Below, piece after piece: positions 1 through 8,399 of a stretch of DNA of 42,287 nucleotides. The first letter of the stretch is position 1. Every line of letters starts with the position of its first letter. Source of the DNA: Clostridiales bacterium. GTDB lineage: Bacteria > Bacillota > Clostridia > Saccharofermentanales > Saccharofermentanaceae. The position numbers were made by a program, and so were the translations under genes. The stretch is taken from positions 1 to 42,287 of the forward strand of contig JAFVDI010000033.1 of the NCBI GenBank assembly GCA_017478485.1, written 5' to 3'. Under the pieces are notes generated by a model. That model was not told the DNA's origin and did no database searches. It saw only the letters and a program-made list of their open reading frames with translations.

Positions 1-448
1 ACTTATCGTTCTTCTGAAGCTGAACGGAATACTGTACTGTGTACTTGGATGCGAGCTCTCCGGTAAGTTCCATCTTGAGGCCGTCGATCCTCAGGCCCTT
101 GTTCCTGGTGCCTGCTTCGGTTCCTGCTGACTTAAATTCCTGCCAGCCTTTGCTCTGGACGTAGACGCTGTACTTGAGGGAACCGTCGAAACCTGTAGAA
201 TTGTTGAGGTTTACAGTAATGGCTTCGATCTGCCTGTATTCTTTGTTCTCGTCGGTATTTCCCTTCAAAGTGAGGGTGGCGCTCGAATCATCCCAAACGC
301 CGTCTATGTCACCGTATCTTTGAACGTTGCTCGAACCTGACAGCGTGATGCCCGCCGCAGCAACATATCTTGTTGCGCCCGCAACGCCCAGGACGATGCT
401 TGTCGTAAGCACCAGAGATACAGCTTTGATGAGATTTCTAAACTGCAT
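1..448 (-). CDS. Exported ChW-repeat surface protein (3' part beyond window)
   Basis: About 149 residues are visible; the gene runs off the left edge, so its C-terminus is missing. The start is ATG at 448. The first 30 or so residues form a signal peptide: basic start MQFRNLIK, a hydrophobic core, and a possible cleavage site near AGATRYVAAAG. Residues from about 95 onward (SKGWQEF, then EAGTRNKGLRIDGLKMEL) match the clostridial hydrophobic repeat with a conserved tryptophan (ChW, the W in a GW pair), which occurs in secreted or surface proteins that bind host or plant material. The gene lies 25 bases after the stop of the LRR protein on the same strand, so the two are probably co-transcribed surface proteins. 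Substrate and total repeat number cannot be seen. Confidence 0.7.
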   Translation of the reverse strand, partial: MQFRNLIKAVSLVLTTSIVLGVAGATRYVAAAGITLSGSSNVQRYGDIDGVWDDSSATLTLKGNTDENKEYRQIEAITVNLNNSTGFDGSLKYSVYVQSKGWQEFKSAGTEAGTRNKGLRIDGLKMELTGELASKYTVQYSVQLQKNDK

Positions 449-473
449 ATAAAACCCCCGTTAATAAGAAGCC

Positions 474-2354
474 TTATTTGACTTTGATCTTGAACGTTAC
501 TGTCTGCCAGTCAGAACCCTTGTACGAGGCATTTCCCGTAGATCTGATATTGATCTTGACCGAATATGTTCCCTTCTTGGTCTTTTTCTTAACGGTTACG
601 GTTCCGGTAGTCTTATTGATAGAGATGTTCTTATTTCCTGATACCTTAACGCATTCGATGCCGGTGCCGCTCGGTGTAATTCCAAGCACTTTTCCTACTG
701 CAACGCTCTGAGCCTTTTTCTTTAACTTCTTGACTTTGAGCGTAGCTGTTTTTCCGCTTACTGCAAAAGGATTGTCCTGAAGATATGTAAATTTTTCCAG
801 GGTAAGATCTGTACATCCATCAAAAACATCGATGCCGATATTATGGTGAAGCTCCTCTGTAATGCTGACAGCTGTCAGAGAAGCACAATTCTTGAAAGCT
901 TTGCTGTCAATTGCAACAACACTGTCCGGAATAACCAGGTTCTTTACTTTATACAAACCTAAGAATGCGGATGTTCCTATTCTTGTTACACCATAGCCGA
1001 TTGATATGCTCCTGACATTATAACAGCCGCTGAATGCTTCCGCACCGATATACGATACACTTCCGGGGATCACGATCTTATCAAGATAGTCAAGATTCTT
1101 AAAAGCGTAATCATCGATCGTTTTTACTCCGTTTCCGATAGAAACCTTATCAAGGAATCTGCATTCCTCAAATGCTGATTCGCCGATCGAAGAAACAGAG
1201 CCCGGGATCGAGATACTGCCAAGGCATGTGCAGTAGTAGAAAGCTTTGGGTTCGATCATGGTTACACCGCTGGCGATCGAAGCTGATCTAAGTCTGTAGC
1301 AGTTTTCAAAAGCGCCTTCACCGATTATTGATACTGTTGCGGGGATCGAAACGCTCTTAAGAGCGGTGCAGTAACTGAATGCACGGCAGCCGATCTCCTT
1401 AACGCCTTTGGTTATGGTCAGGCTTGAAAGATCAGTGCAGGACTGGAAAGCGTAGTCACCGATCTTGGTTACACCCTTTGGAACTACGATCTTCGTTATG
1501 CTGTAGCAACAATTAAATGCCTTGCTTCCAATCCCTTTGAGCGTTGACGGAATGGAAATGCTCTTGAGTTCAACGCAGCCGTCAAAAGCGGATATACCTA
1601 TCCTGGTCAGCCCTGAGGGAAGAGAAACCGTTGTGAGTTTATCAAAATTTACAAATGCATGATCACTGACGGCAGTAATGCCCTTGCCGATCGTGACTTT
1701 GGTGACCTGATCTTTGTATGCTGCCCACGGATAATCTTCCGGGGCGTTCTGATCTTCCATTGCGCCTTTTCCGCTAATGGCGAGAACATTTGTCTCTTCG
1801 TTAAATGTCCAGGAAAGCGAACCGAGAGTTCCTTCAGCAGCCTTCGCAGCCTTCTTGTCAGTTTCAACGGGCACCTTGTTTTCTTCAGGTGCAGTCTCTT
1901 CACTTTCTGTTCCGGAAGGCTCTGTTGCTTCAGGTTCGGAAGATTCCTCAGGAACAGTCTGTTCAGGTTCCTTGTCGCCTGATTCAGAAGGCTCTGTTGC
2001 TTCAGTAGCTTCTGTTTCATCGGTTTCCTTCACGGTTTCAGTAGGCTCGGAGGCCTCCGTTGCCTCTGTCTGCTCAGGTTTCTTTTCTTCGCTTTCAGAA
2101 AATTCTGTTTCCTTTGTTTCAGCCGGTTCTGTTTTTTCAGGTTCGGCAGGTTCCTCAGCCTTTGTTTCTGCAGGCTCCTTTTCAGCCGGTTTTGCCGTTT
2201 CCTTAACCGCCGGTTTCCCGGTCTCTTTTTCCTCAGCGGTCTCTACGACCTCTGTTTCCTCAGGCTCATAGTCCAAGCCTTTTGCCAATACAACGGTCGG
2301 CAGCATACCTACTGTCATTGATACCGCAACAAAACCTGCCAATAAACGTTTCAT
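474..2354 (-). CDS. BspA-type leucine-rich-repeat surface protein
   Basis: Exported protein of 626 residues. I chose ATG at 2354 because an AGGAGGG ribosome binding site lies just upstream; an ATG 27 bases earlier has none. It starts with a signal peptide (MKRLLAGFVAVSMTVGMLP, cleavage near VLAKG). Next comes a stalk of about 140 residues made almost only of Glu, Thr, Pro, Ser, Ala and Lys. After that come about a dozen BspA/LRR_5 repeats of roughly 23 residues (pattern: SIPxxVxxIGxxAFxxCxxLxxV). A beta-rich Ig-like C-terminal region contains ISINKTTGTVTVKKK. No LPXTG motif or membrane anchor is seen, so it is either secreted or held by another mechanism. Such repeats usually mediate adhesion or carbohydrate binding; the specific role is inferred. 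It lies directly upstream of the ChW-protein gene. Confidence 0.85.
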   Translation of the reverse strand: MKRLLAGFVAVSMTVGMLPTVVLAKGLDYEPEETEVVETAEEKETGKPAVKETAKPAEKEPAETKAEEPAEPEKTEPAETKETEFSESEEKKPEQTEATEASEPTETVKETDETEATEATEPSESGDKEPEQTVPEESSEPEATEPSGTESEETAPEENKVPVETDKKAAKAAEGTLGSLSWTFNEETNVLAISGKGAMEDQNAPEDYPWAAYKDQVTKVTIGKGITAVSDHAFVNFDKLTTVSLPSGLTRIGISAFDGCVELKSISIPSTLKGIGSKAFNCCYSITKIVVPKGVTKIGDYAFQSCTDLSSLTITKGVKEIGCRAFSYCTALKSVSIPATVSIIGEGAFENCYRLRSASIASGVTMIEPKAFYYCTCLGSISIPGSVSSIGESAFEECRFLDKVSIGNGVKTIDDYAFKNLDYLDKIVIPGSVSYIGAEAFSGCYNVRSISIGYGVTRIGTSAFLGLYKVKNLVIPDSVVAIDSKAFKNCASLTAVSITEELHHNIGIDVFDGCTDLTLEKFTYLQDNPFAVSGKTATLKVKKLKKKAQSVAVGKVLGITPSGTGIECVKVSGNKNISINKTTGTVTVKKKTKKGTYSVKINIRSTGNASYKGSDWQTVTFKIKVK

Positions 2355-2604
2355 GCAAACCCTCCTCAAATTACGTTCCAAATGCCGTGCATTCAGAACG
2401 GTACTTTTTCGCCATGAGCCCCGTTATAGCGGCAAAACAAGAGCATGCTGAAAACAGAGGCTATTCGGCCTTTATAACTTGGGTATACCACACAAGCCTT
2501 TTCAACTCTATAAACCTAAATAAATAGAAAAGGTTCTGTAAAGAAACTGTCAAAAACGCTTGCGAAAATTGAGGAACAGTATTCAAAAAGGAAAATATAA
2601 AGAA

Positions 2605-2637
2605 TAAAAAGAGCGCCTCATATGTGAGACGCTCTAT
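2605..2637 (-). terminator. Rho-independent terminator of tig
   Basis: A hairpin with arms near AGAGCGTCTCA and TGAGGCGCTCT around a short loop, followed on the minus strand by a T-rich tract. It lies just past the end of the trigger factor gene. Confidence 0.8.
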
Positions 2638-2665
2638 AATTCAGCATTTTATCGGGAGAAGAATA

Positions 2666-4219
2666 TTACTCTTCGTCTGCCTTTGCCTTCTTAGCTCTTG
2701 TCTTCTTGGGCTTTTCCTCACCCTCAGCAACATCGTCAGCCTTAACTGTCTTCTTTGCTGCAGTCTTCTTGGCAGGCTTCTCTTCAGCAGCATCGTCAGC
2801 TTTAGCTGTCTTCTTTGCTGCCGTCTTCTTAGCAGGCTTCTCTTCAGCAGTGTCGTCAGCCTTAGCTGTCTTCTTTGCTGCTGTCTTCTTAGCCGGCTTC
2901 TTATCCTCAGCAGCTTCCTCAGCTACAGGCTCCTTAGGCTCAACCTTCTTAGCCTTGGATGCGAGGTACTCAACTGTCTTTCTTGCACGGATGGAATTCT
3001 TGATGAAAGAAGCATCCTCACCGACCGACTCCTTGACCTTCTCGATGTCGATCTTGTAAGAATCAGCGATCGTCTTGAGTTCTTCCTCATAATCAGCATC
3101 GGAAACCTCAGGATTGAGCTTCTCTGTGATCTTCTCGATAACGAGTGAAGACTTAACTCTTACGCGTGCCATGGGCTCGAGAGACTTCTTGAACTCTTCC
3201 ATTGTCTGGCCGAGATACTGCAGATACATGGAAAGCTCGATGCCCTGGCTGCTCATACGTGCGTTCTGATCCTGAGCCATCTGCTCAACCTCGTTGTCGA
3301 TCATGGACTGAGGGATATCGATCTCGCAGTTGTCGCATACAGCACGGACTGTCTCATTCTCGAAAGCAGCCTTGTTATCCTTGGCAGCCTTCTCTTCCTT
3401 GTTCTTGCGGATATCAGCCTTGAGCTCTGCAAGTGTATCGAACTCGGAAACGTCCTTAGCGAACTCATCGTCGATTGCAGGAACGACTTCTGTCTTGATA
3501 GCGTGGATCTTTACGTTGAATGTAGCATCAGCGCCCTTGAGATCCTCGGAGTGATAATCCTCAGGGAACTTAACTTCGATAGTGAACTCATCGCCCTCGC
3601 TGTGACCTGCAACCTGCTCCTCGAAACCGGGGATGAATGAGTGTGAACCGAGCTTGAGGTTATAACCCTCGCCCTTGCCGCCTTCGAAAGCGACGCCGTC
3701 CTTGAAACCCTCGTAGTCGATGGTTACTGTATCGCCTTCAGCAGCAGGACGGTCTGTAACTTCCTCAAGAGAGGAATTACGCTTAGCCATACGCTCGAGC
3801 TCATCCTCAACGTCCTTGTCTGTAACTTCGATATCCTTGTAAGGAACCTCAACTCCCTCATACTTGCCAAGCTCAAACTCAGGCTTAACATAAACAGAGA
3901 TCGTGTACTTGAGGCCATTTTCATCAAGACCTGTTACATCCATCTCAGGACGGGAAACAACCTTGAGGTCGTGCTCCTTAACTGCTTCAGGATACTGCTT
4001 GTTAGCAATCTCGTTCATAGCATCATCATAAAGGACGCCTTCACCGTAGTACTGGCAAACGAGCTGGAAAGGAACCTTACCCTTACGGAAACCGGGTACC
4101 TGGAAACGGCCCTTGTTCTTGTTGTAAGCCTGCTTAAGCGCAGCCTTCCACTCCTCAATTCCAGCCTCAAGGCTAATAACTACCTGTGAGTGCTCTTTTT
4201 TCTCAATCGTGGATGCCAT
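2666..4219 (-). CDS. tig: Trigger factor with Lys/Ala-rich repeat tail
   Basis: Ribosome-associated chaperone and peptidyl-prolyl isomerase, 517 residues against about 430 for the usual family member. The N-terminal ribosome-binding domain carries the signature VPGFRKGKVP (about residues 41-50). The FKBP-like PPIase domain lies around 150-245 (GDTVTIDYEGF, SFIPGFEEQVAGHSEGDEF). The helical chaperone C-terminal domain follows up to about 430. The last 85 or so residues are an extra tail of about four 20-residue units such as KPAKKTAAKKTAKADDTAEE, resembling histone-H1-like tails. It has its own promoter and terminator and is monocistronic. The function of the tail is unknown; it could bind RNA or ribosomes (inference). 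Confidence 0.97.
   Translation of the reverse strand: MASTIEKKEHSQVVISLEAGIEEWKAALKQAYNKNKGRFQVPGFRKGKVPFQLVCQYYGEGVLYDDAMNEIANKQYPEAVKEHDLKVVSRPEMDVTGLDENGLKYTISVYVKPEFELGKYEGVEVPYKDIEVTDKDVEDELERMAKRNSSLEEVTDRPAAEGDTVTIDYEGFKDGVAFEGGKGEGYNLKLGSHSFIPGFEEQVAGHSEGDEFTIEVKFPEDYHSEDLKGADATFNVKIHAIKTEVVPAIDDEFAKDVSEFDTLAELKADIRKNKEEKAAKDNKAAFENETVRAVCDNCEIDIPQSMIDNEVEQMAQDQNARMSSQGIELSMYLQYLGQTMEEFKKSLEPMARVRVKSSLVIEKITEKLNPEVSDADYEEELKTIADSYKIDIEKVKESVGEDASFIKNSIRARKTVEYLASKAKKVEPKEPVAEEAAEDKKPAKKTAAKKTAKADDTAEEKPAKKTAAKKTAKADDAAEEKPAKKTAAKKTVKADDVAEGEEKPKKTRAKKAKADEE
2701..2903 (-). repeat. 60-bp tandem repeats encoding the trigger factor tail
   Basis: Near-identical 60-base units at 2761-2820 and 2821-2880, with a diverged unit at 2701-2760 and a partial one at 2881-2903. 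Each encodes a KPAKKTAAKKTxKADD-type block. The units are in frame, so copy-number changes would lengthen or shorten the tail without frameshift. Confidence 0.85.
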
Positions 4220-4265
4220 GTTATATCCTCCAAATAATAATTATTATTTAAATAACCGAGTAAGA

Positions 4266-4295
4266 ATTGTATCACAGCGGGTGCTGTTTTTGCAA
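4266..4295 (-). promoter_or_regulatory. Promoter of tig
   Basis: On the minus strand, TTGCAA (4290-4295) and TACAAT (4266-4271) are separated by 18 bases and lie 47 bases upstream of the tig start. Confidence 0.6.
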
Positions 4296-4307
4296 TAAAT
4301 AAATATA

Positions 4308-4832
4308 TTAAAGAACCTTTACCTGTATACCGCCCAGAACATCCAGCGTAGCCTGGTGAAGTTTGGGATCAAAAGAAGCCGTAAGCTTTGAATCGACAAT
4401 GATCTCAGCCTCAGGAGCTGAAGCCTTTGCAAGGACTGCGTTTGAAACCACACAGATGTTTGAGACAAGGCCGCATACTTCTATTGAAGAGTATTCTGAA
4501 GCATTGGATGCAATGTAGTTGGCAAGCTCCAGAGAACCGAATGTCGGCTTGTCAAAGCCTTTGCAGCCTGTAAGAGGGCCTTCGAGCTCTGGCGCGAGCT
4601 TATATCCGTCAGAACCCTTAACGCAGTGGATAACGGGAAGATTACGGCCTTCCTGGGTATTCATGTATTCCGTAGTGTGGGTATCCATCGTATAAACGAC
4701 TTCATCACCGGCAGCCTTATATTCTGCTATGCGCTCAATGATTCCGGGGATTATGGCATCTGCGCCTTCAAAACCGAGCGCGCCGTCAATGAAATCTTTC
4801 TGGCAGTCAACGACAACTAGCAATCTCTTCAT
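4308..4832 (-). CDS. Nicotinamidase/isochorismatase-family cysteine hydrolase
   Basis: 174 residues. The start at 4832 is preceded by AAGGAGG; an upstream in-frame ATG lies inside a terminator hairpin and has no ribosome binding site. The family triad is visible as Asp9 (VDCQKDF), Lys95 (FDKPTFGS) and Cys127 (VSNICVVSNA). Asp50, His52 (MDTHT) and His69 (VIHCVKGSDG) fit the metal-binding residues of nicotinamidases of the PncA group. A nicotinamidase would hydrolyse nicotinamide to nicotinate and ammonia in NAD salvage. The metal ligands favour nicotinamidase over isochorismatase, but other amide substrates are possible. It lies downstream of the tRNA-Arg terminator and upstream of tig, both on the same strand. 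Confidence 0.85.
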   Translation of the reverse strand: MKRLLVVVDCQKDFIDGALGFEGADAIIPGIIERIAEYKAAGDEVVYTMDTHTTEYMNTQEGRNLPVIHCVKGSDGYKLAPELEGPLTGCKGFDKPTFGSLELANYIASNASEYSSIEVCGLVSNICVVSNAVLAKASAPEAEIIVDSKLTASFDPKLHQATLDVLGGIQVKVL

Positions 4833-4851
4833 AAGTCTGTCCTCCTTAAGG

Positions 4852-4883
4852 AATAAAAAAAGCTGCAGCAAACGCTACAGCTT
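4852..4883 (-). terminator. Terminator of tRNA-Arg
   Basis: Hairpin with arms AGCTGTAGC and GCTGCAGCT around a short loop (one mismatch), followed on the minus strand by a run of seven T. It sits just past the tRNA-Arg 3' end. Confidence 0.8.
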
Positions 4884-4889
4884 CGTATC

Positions 4890-4966
<77 letters not shown>

Positions 4967-4998
4967 AAATTTGCATCAGTTTCCCGATTAGCCTATTT

Positions 4999-5027
4999 AT
5001 AATATTACTTGACTGCTTGAATGTCAA
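4999..5027 (-). promoter_or_regulatory. Promoter of tRNA-Arg
   Basis: On the minus strand, TTGACA (5022-5027) and TATTAT (4999-5004) are separated by exactly 17 bases, ending 33 bases before the tRNA 5' end. Confidence 0.75.
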
Positions 5028-5045
5028 TCAAAACTTGTTTAGAAT
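5017..5045 (+). promoter_or_regulatory. Promoter of the phosphatase gene
   Basis: TTGAAT (5017-5022) and TAGAAT (5040-5045) with a 17-base spacer, 23 bases before the ATG. Its -35 region overlaps the -35 of the divergent tRNA-Arg promoter. Confidence 0.5.
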
Positions 5046-5068
5046 AGCGCACGAGAAAAGAGGTGCCC

Positions 5069-5809
5069 ATGACAGACTACAATCCCGACAGCCAGCTTAT
5101 AACATCGCTGAAGCTCCCCAACAGCCGTGAGCTCGGCGGAATGCCCCTCGAAAACGGCAAAGTCTTCAGATCGGGCGTATTCATCAGATCCAGTTCCCCT
5201 GAACGTCTTTCAAACGAAGAGGTTCAGGAAATCAAGGATTACGGCGTAAAAGCTGTCGTTGACCTCCGGGCAGAAGCAGAACTCCGTGATTTCGGCAATC
5301 CGTTTCAAAATGACCCTGATGTAGATTTTCATTTCGTATCTCTCTTCCCCGGCGATCCCAACAACTTGAGCGATGACCTGATTGACTTCATAAGGACGAG
5401 ACATCTCGGGGATTATTACGTTAGGATCTGTGAAGATCTCGGCAGTGACGTTATAAAAGTCATAAGATTTCTTCTTAATTCAAAGGGGCTTACCCTCTAC
5501 CACTGCACCCACGGTAAAGACCGTACCGGTGCCATCACGGCAATGCTCTACCTATTGGCAGGCGCATCCCGAGAAAACATAATCAGGAACTATGTTGTCT
5601 CATACAAATATCTCGAAAAGCTGCTCGAGCGCAGGATGAAGAAAATGCCTGATGACATGAAGCATCTCCTGAGATCAGATGAGATCAACATGAAGATCTT
5701 CCTCGACTATGTCGATGAAAAGTGGTCCGGCGACATCGCAAACTTCTTCAGATATAACGGAATGTCTGATGATGAGATATCTGCCCTTAAAGCCAAGTGC
5801 GTTGAATAA
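5069..5809 (+). CDS. Tyrosine/dual-specificity phosphatase-like protein
   Basis: 246 residues. I prefer ATG at 5069, with AAGAGG five bases upstream, over a GTG six bases earlier. The active-site loop HCTHGKDRTG (residues 145-154) gives the CX5R signature with nucleophile Cys146 and Arg152. The N-terminal pattern NSRELGGMP, then VFRSG, and VVDLRAEAE is typical of the bacterial tyrosine phosphatase family that includes LipA-like and Y_phosphatase3 proteins. The expected reaction is dephosphorylation of phosphotyrosine proteins or phosphoinositide-like lipids. No signal peptide is seen, so it is probably cytosolic. It is an isolated plus-strand gene and its substrate is not evident. Confidence 0.88.
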   Translation: MTDYNPDSQLITSLKLPNSRELGGMPLENGKVFRSGVFIRSSSPERLSNEEVQEIKDYGVKAVVDLRAEAELRDFGNPFQNDPDVDFHFVSLFPGDPNNLSDDLIDFIRTRHLGDYYVRICEDLGSDVIKVIRFLLNSKGLTLYHCTHGKDRTGAITAMLYLLAGASRENIIRNYVVSYKYLEKLLERRMKKMPDDMKHLLRSDEINMKIFLDYVDEKWSGDIANFFRYNGMSDDEISALKAKCVE

Positions 5810-5815
5810 AGAGCA

Positions 5816-7138
5816 TTAATTCTTTGAGGAAACCTCTCCAAGACGGATCTTCTTCACGTTCTTGTTTTCATCAAACTCAAATTCAAGCTTATAAGTACCT
5901 TCAGCTGTCTCAAATGTGTAGACAAAACCGGTCTCGTCGATCATGGGATAGACAAGCAGGAGCTCCGAGATGTTCATTCCTACAAACAGGCGTCCGTCAA
6001 ATGTCGCAGCCGGAGAATCGGAGTTATTGTGATAAACGGAAATAGCTACGAGTCTGGCTGAACTCCATGTGCCGTCAGATGAAGTCGTTCCTTCGAATCG
6101 CAGCATGACGCCATTGAAAGCCAACAGGATATCAGTCATTCCCTTATCGTCGGAAGAACCGGGCATTTCGATCACGGGATCTCCGAAAAGCGTAAGGATA
6201 TCAGACCTTGAATAAGTCAATCCGCAGTGCAGCACCGGAGTTCCGCCCAGGCAGAAGCTGACTTCATCTCCCTTTGAAACGAAGGTGTCATCTATGTAGA
6301 AAGCGCCGTCATTCCTGCGGAAAAGATTGACCGTTCTGGAAATGATATTCTCTCCGCTCGCATCGATCGTTTCAGGGATCTCGTAGCTGACCAGAGTCGG
6401 CAGGAATGTCTTGAGCTTATATTCCCTGACAGGGCTCTTAACATGAAGCTTGTAGTAATCGATAAGGTAAGACGCCTTGGAAGTGACAACGGATGAAATG
6501 TAAATGTCGTCAGTAAGCATGGGCTTGATGATCGATTCGAGTCCTGCTGTGTTGCCGTCACTGATCATCTTGAAGTAATGCGAGATGTAGTCGTAAGCCT
6601 CAACAGCTTTCGTTGCATAATCGTTTGCGAGAGTATAGCCGCCGTTTTTGAACTGGAGCGCAAATCTGCAGGGATTGTTCTTGTCATAATCCTCTTCGTA
6701 GATCAGTTCGACCATTGTAAGTCCCGCATAAGACTTCATGGAAACGGCATTCTCACCGGCTTTCTCATCTGAATCGGAGAAATATTTCGCAGTCTCCTCA
6801 GTAGTCAGGAACCTGAAAGCCGTGATGTTTCCGTGTCTGGACGACATATCTCTTAAGATGTCGCAGTACTGATAGAAAATCGAATATGACATACCGTCAA
6901 GCTGACGTTCGGGGATCGACGAATAACTGTCCGCAACGTTATCTTTGTCCATGATCGCGCTGCTGACAAGGCGTGCAAGCTCCTGTTTGGAAATATCCTC
7001 GCTGCGGTTATCAAAACGCTTCTGGATGCGCTGGACGATATTGCACGAAGAAAGCGAGAACAGAATGGCTACGGCAAGGATGACCGCCCCGGCCTTCCTG
7101 ACCATAACCTTTCCGTTCTGTAAAGCTTTTCCGTACAT
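5816..7138 (-). CDS. Lipoprotein of unknown function
   Basis: 440 residues from ATG at 7138. A second candidate start is MVRKAG 11 residues later. Both give a classic lipoprotein signal: basic residues, hydrophobic AGAVILAVAILFSL and the lipobox LSSC, so the mature protein would be anchored to the membrane through its cysteine. The rest is soluble and mixed alpha/beta. No catalytic motif that I recognise is present. The C-terminal half has repeated short strands such as VLHCGLTYSRSDILTLFGDP and LFVGMNISELLLVYPMI. It is the last gene after cysS, mrnC and rlmB and starts 6 bases after the rlmB stop, so it is probably co-transcribed. The function is unknown. Confidence 0.8.
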   Translation of the reverse strand: MYGKALQNGKVMVRKAGAVILAVAILFSLSSCNIVQRIQKRFDNRSEDISKQELARLVSSAIMDKDNVADSYSSIPERQLDGMSYSIFYQYCDILRDMSSRHGNITAFRFLTTEETAKYFSDSDEKAGENAVSMKSYAGLTMVELIYEEDYDKNNPCRFALQFKNGGYTLANDYATKAVEAYDYISHYFKMISDGNTAGLESIIKPMLTDDIYISSVVTSKASYLIDYYKLHVKSPVREYKLKTFLPTLVSYEIPETIDASGENIISRTVNLFRRNDGAFYIDDTFVSKGDEVSFCLGGTPVLHCGLTYSRSDILTLFGDPVIEMPGSSDDKGMTDILLAFNGVMLRFEGTTSSDGTWSSARLVAISVYHNNSDSPAATFDGRLFVGMNISELLLVYPMIDETGFVYTFETAEGTYKLEFEFDENKNVKKIRLGEVSSKN

Positions 7139-7144
7139 TAAGTC

Positions 7145-7966
7145 TTAGTTCTCCGTTCTTCTCTGTCTGGCTGCCTCGAAAACAACTACTCCACAGGCAA
7201 CCGCAGCATTAAGGCTGTTTACATGACCGACCATGGGGATCTCGACAGTAAAGTCACAGCACTTTCTGACGCCTTCCCTCATTCCGTCGCCTTCGCTTCC
7301 GATGACAATGACAAGGTTTCCCGAATAGTCGGCCTTATCATAGGTTACATTGCCGTTCATGTCGGTCCCGCAGACCCAGAACCCTTCTTTTTCCTTAAGA
7401 TTCCTCAAGGTCTGCGCAAGGTTTGTGACTCTTGCAACAGGAACATATTCCATGGCACCGGCCGAGGCCTTTGCAACCATTGAATCAAGCGATACGGAAC
7501 GTCTTTCAGGAATAATGACACCGTCAATACCGCAGCAGTCTGCGATCCTGAGCATGGATCCGAGATTGTATGCGTCCTTGATCTCATCGAGCGCTATGAG
7601 AATAGGCGCCCTGCCCTCATCTCTTGCCTTAGAGAGTATATCGTCAAGATCTGCATATTCATGAGGCGCAACAGAGGCAATTACACCCTGATGGTTATGA
7701 GTCGTGCTCATACGGTCAAGAACATTGCGCGGAACGCGCGAAATAACCGTATCCTGCTTGATGGCAGCATCGAGTATCTTTGCGAGTGCCGGTTCAAGAC
7801 GCTTGCCGCCCTCCGGCTTTAAGATCCAGATGCGGTTTATCGTCCTGCCTGCAGCAAGAGCTTCGCTGACCGCATTGCGGCCTTCTATCTTGTCACCGGA
7901 TACGTTTCCGGATTTGTTGTTACCGCGGCGTTCTTCCAAATCACTCATCTCCTGCATTCTCTTCAT
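7145..7966 (-). CDS. rlmB: 23S rRNA (guanosine-2'-O-)-methyltransferase, TrmH/RlmB type
   Basis: SPOUT-family 2'-O-methyltransferase using S-adenosylmethionine on 23S rRNA (G2251 in the E. coli enzyme). The N-terminal substrate-binding domain begins GRNAVSEAL. The SPOUT knot motifs follow: NLGSMLRIADCCGIDGVII, VIGSEGDGMR and the final MVGHVNSLNAAVA. The start is uncertain: ATG at 7966, or ATG at 7948, where it would overlap the mrnC stop by a few bases. Either choice overlaps mrnC, which points to translational coupling. The gene order cysS-mrnC-rlmB is common in Firmicutes. Confidence 0.93.
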   Translation of the reverse strand: MKRMQEMSDLEERRGNNKSGNVSGDKIEGRNAVSEALAAGRTINRIWILKPEGGKRLEPALAKILDAAIKQDTVISRVPRNVLDRMSTTHNHQGVIASVAPHEYADLDDILSKARDEGRAPILIALDEIKDAYNLGSMLRIADCCGIDGVIIPERRSVSLDSMVAKASAGAMEYVPVARVTNLAQTLRNLKEKEGFWVCGTDMNGNVTYDKADYSGNLVIVIGSEGDGMREGVRKCCDFTVEIPMVGHVNSLNAAVACGVVVFEAARQRRTEN

Positions 7967-8387
7967 CGTCTATCGAATTGATAGGCTTGATCCCGTCTGC
8001 TATCTCAAAACTGCGCTGGATCAGATATTCCATACGTGATTCCTGATTATCCATGAAAAGATAACCGATCAGGGTCTCAAAACCAGTAGCATACATATAA
8101 TCGGCATGGGAAGCGTTTTTCGATGACGCGTGCGGATTGGAATTCTTTCCGCGTCTGAAATAACTCTCCTCTGTCTCAGTCAGTTCATCCATAAGCTGTC
8201 TTGCGATCTCAGCCTGGGATTCCGCCGACACATACTTTATCGTCCTCTTATGGAGCTTGTTGTTATTGCCTGCACCGTAATTTGACGCATGACATCTGGC
8301 ATAGACTTCATAGACCGCATCGCCGATATACGCCAGCACGAGCGGCGATACTTCACGAAGATCCGATGCTATGAAAGGCTTTATCAT
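7941..8387 (-). CDS. mrnC: Mini-ribonuclease III
   Basis: 148 residues, the usual size for a Mini-RNase III: a catalytic RNase III domain without the double-stranded-RNA-binding domain. It matures 23S rRNA ends in Bacillus. The family start SPLVLAYIGDAVYE carries the catalytic Asp23, and ATGFETLIGYL holds the second acidic residue, Glu104. It sits between cysS and rlmB, starting 12 bases after the cysS stop and overlapping the rlmB start. Confidence 0.95.
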   Translation of the reverse strand: MIKPFIASDLREVSPLVLAYIGDAVYEVYARCHASNYGAGNNNKLHKRTIKYVSAESQAEIARQLMDELTETEESYFRRGKNSNPHASSKNASHADYMYATGFETLIGYLFMDNQESRMEYLIQRSFEIADGIKPINSIDDEENAGDE

Positions 8388-8399
8388 ACTTAAGCTCCG

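Noticed and set aside
1777..2271. Plus-strand open frame opposite the LRR stalk
   Set aside because: It is the antisense of low-complexity Glu/Thr/Pro codons and reads as Ser/Val-rich repeats.
2355..2381. Longer start for the LRR protein
   Set aside because: The upstream ATG has no ribosome binding site; ATG at 2354 has AGGAGGG.
2761..2880. CRISPR-like array
   Set aside because: The direct repeats are coding, in frame and without spacers; no CRISPR array was seen anywhere in the window.
2624..3148. Plus-strand open frames opposite the trigger factor tail
   Set aside because: Low-complexity Leu/Ser/Cys-rich antisense of the repeat tail, no ribosome binding site.
4833..4871. Longer start for the nicotinamidase-like protein
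   Set aside because: It would begin inside the tRNA-Arg terminator and lacks a ribosome binding site.
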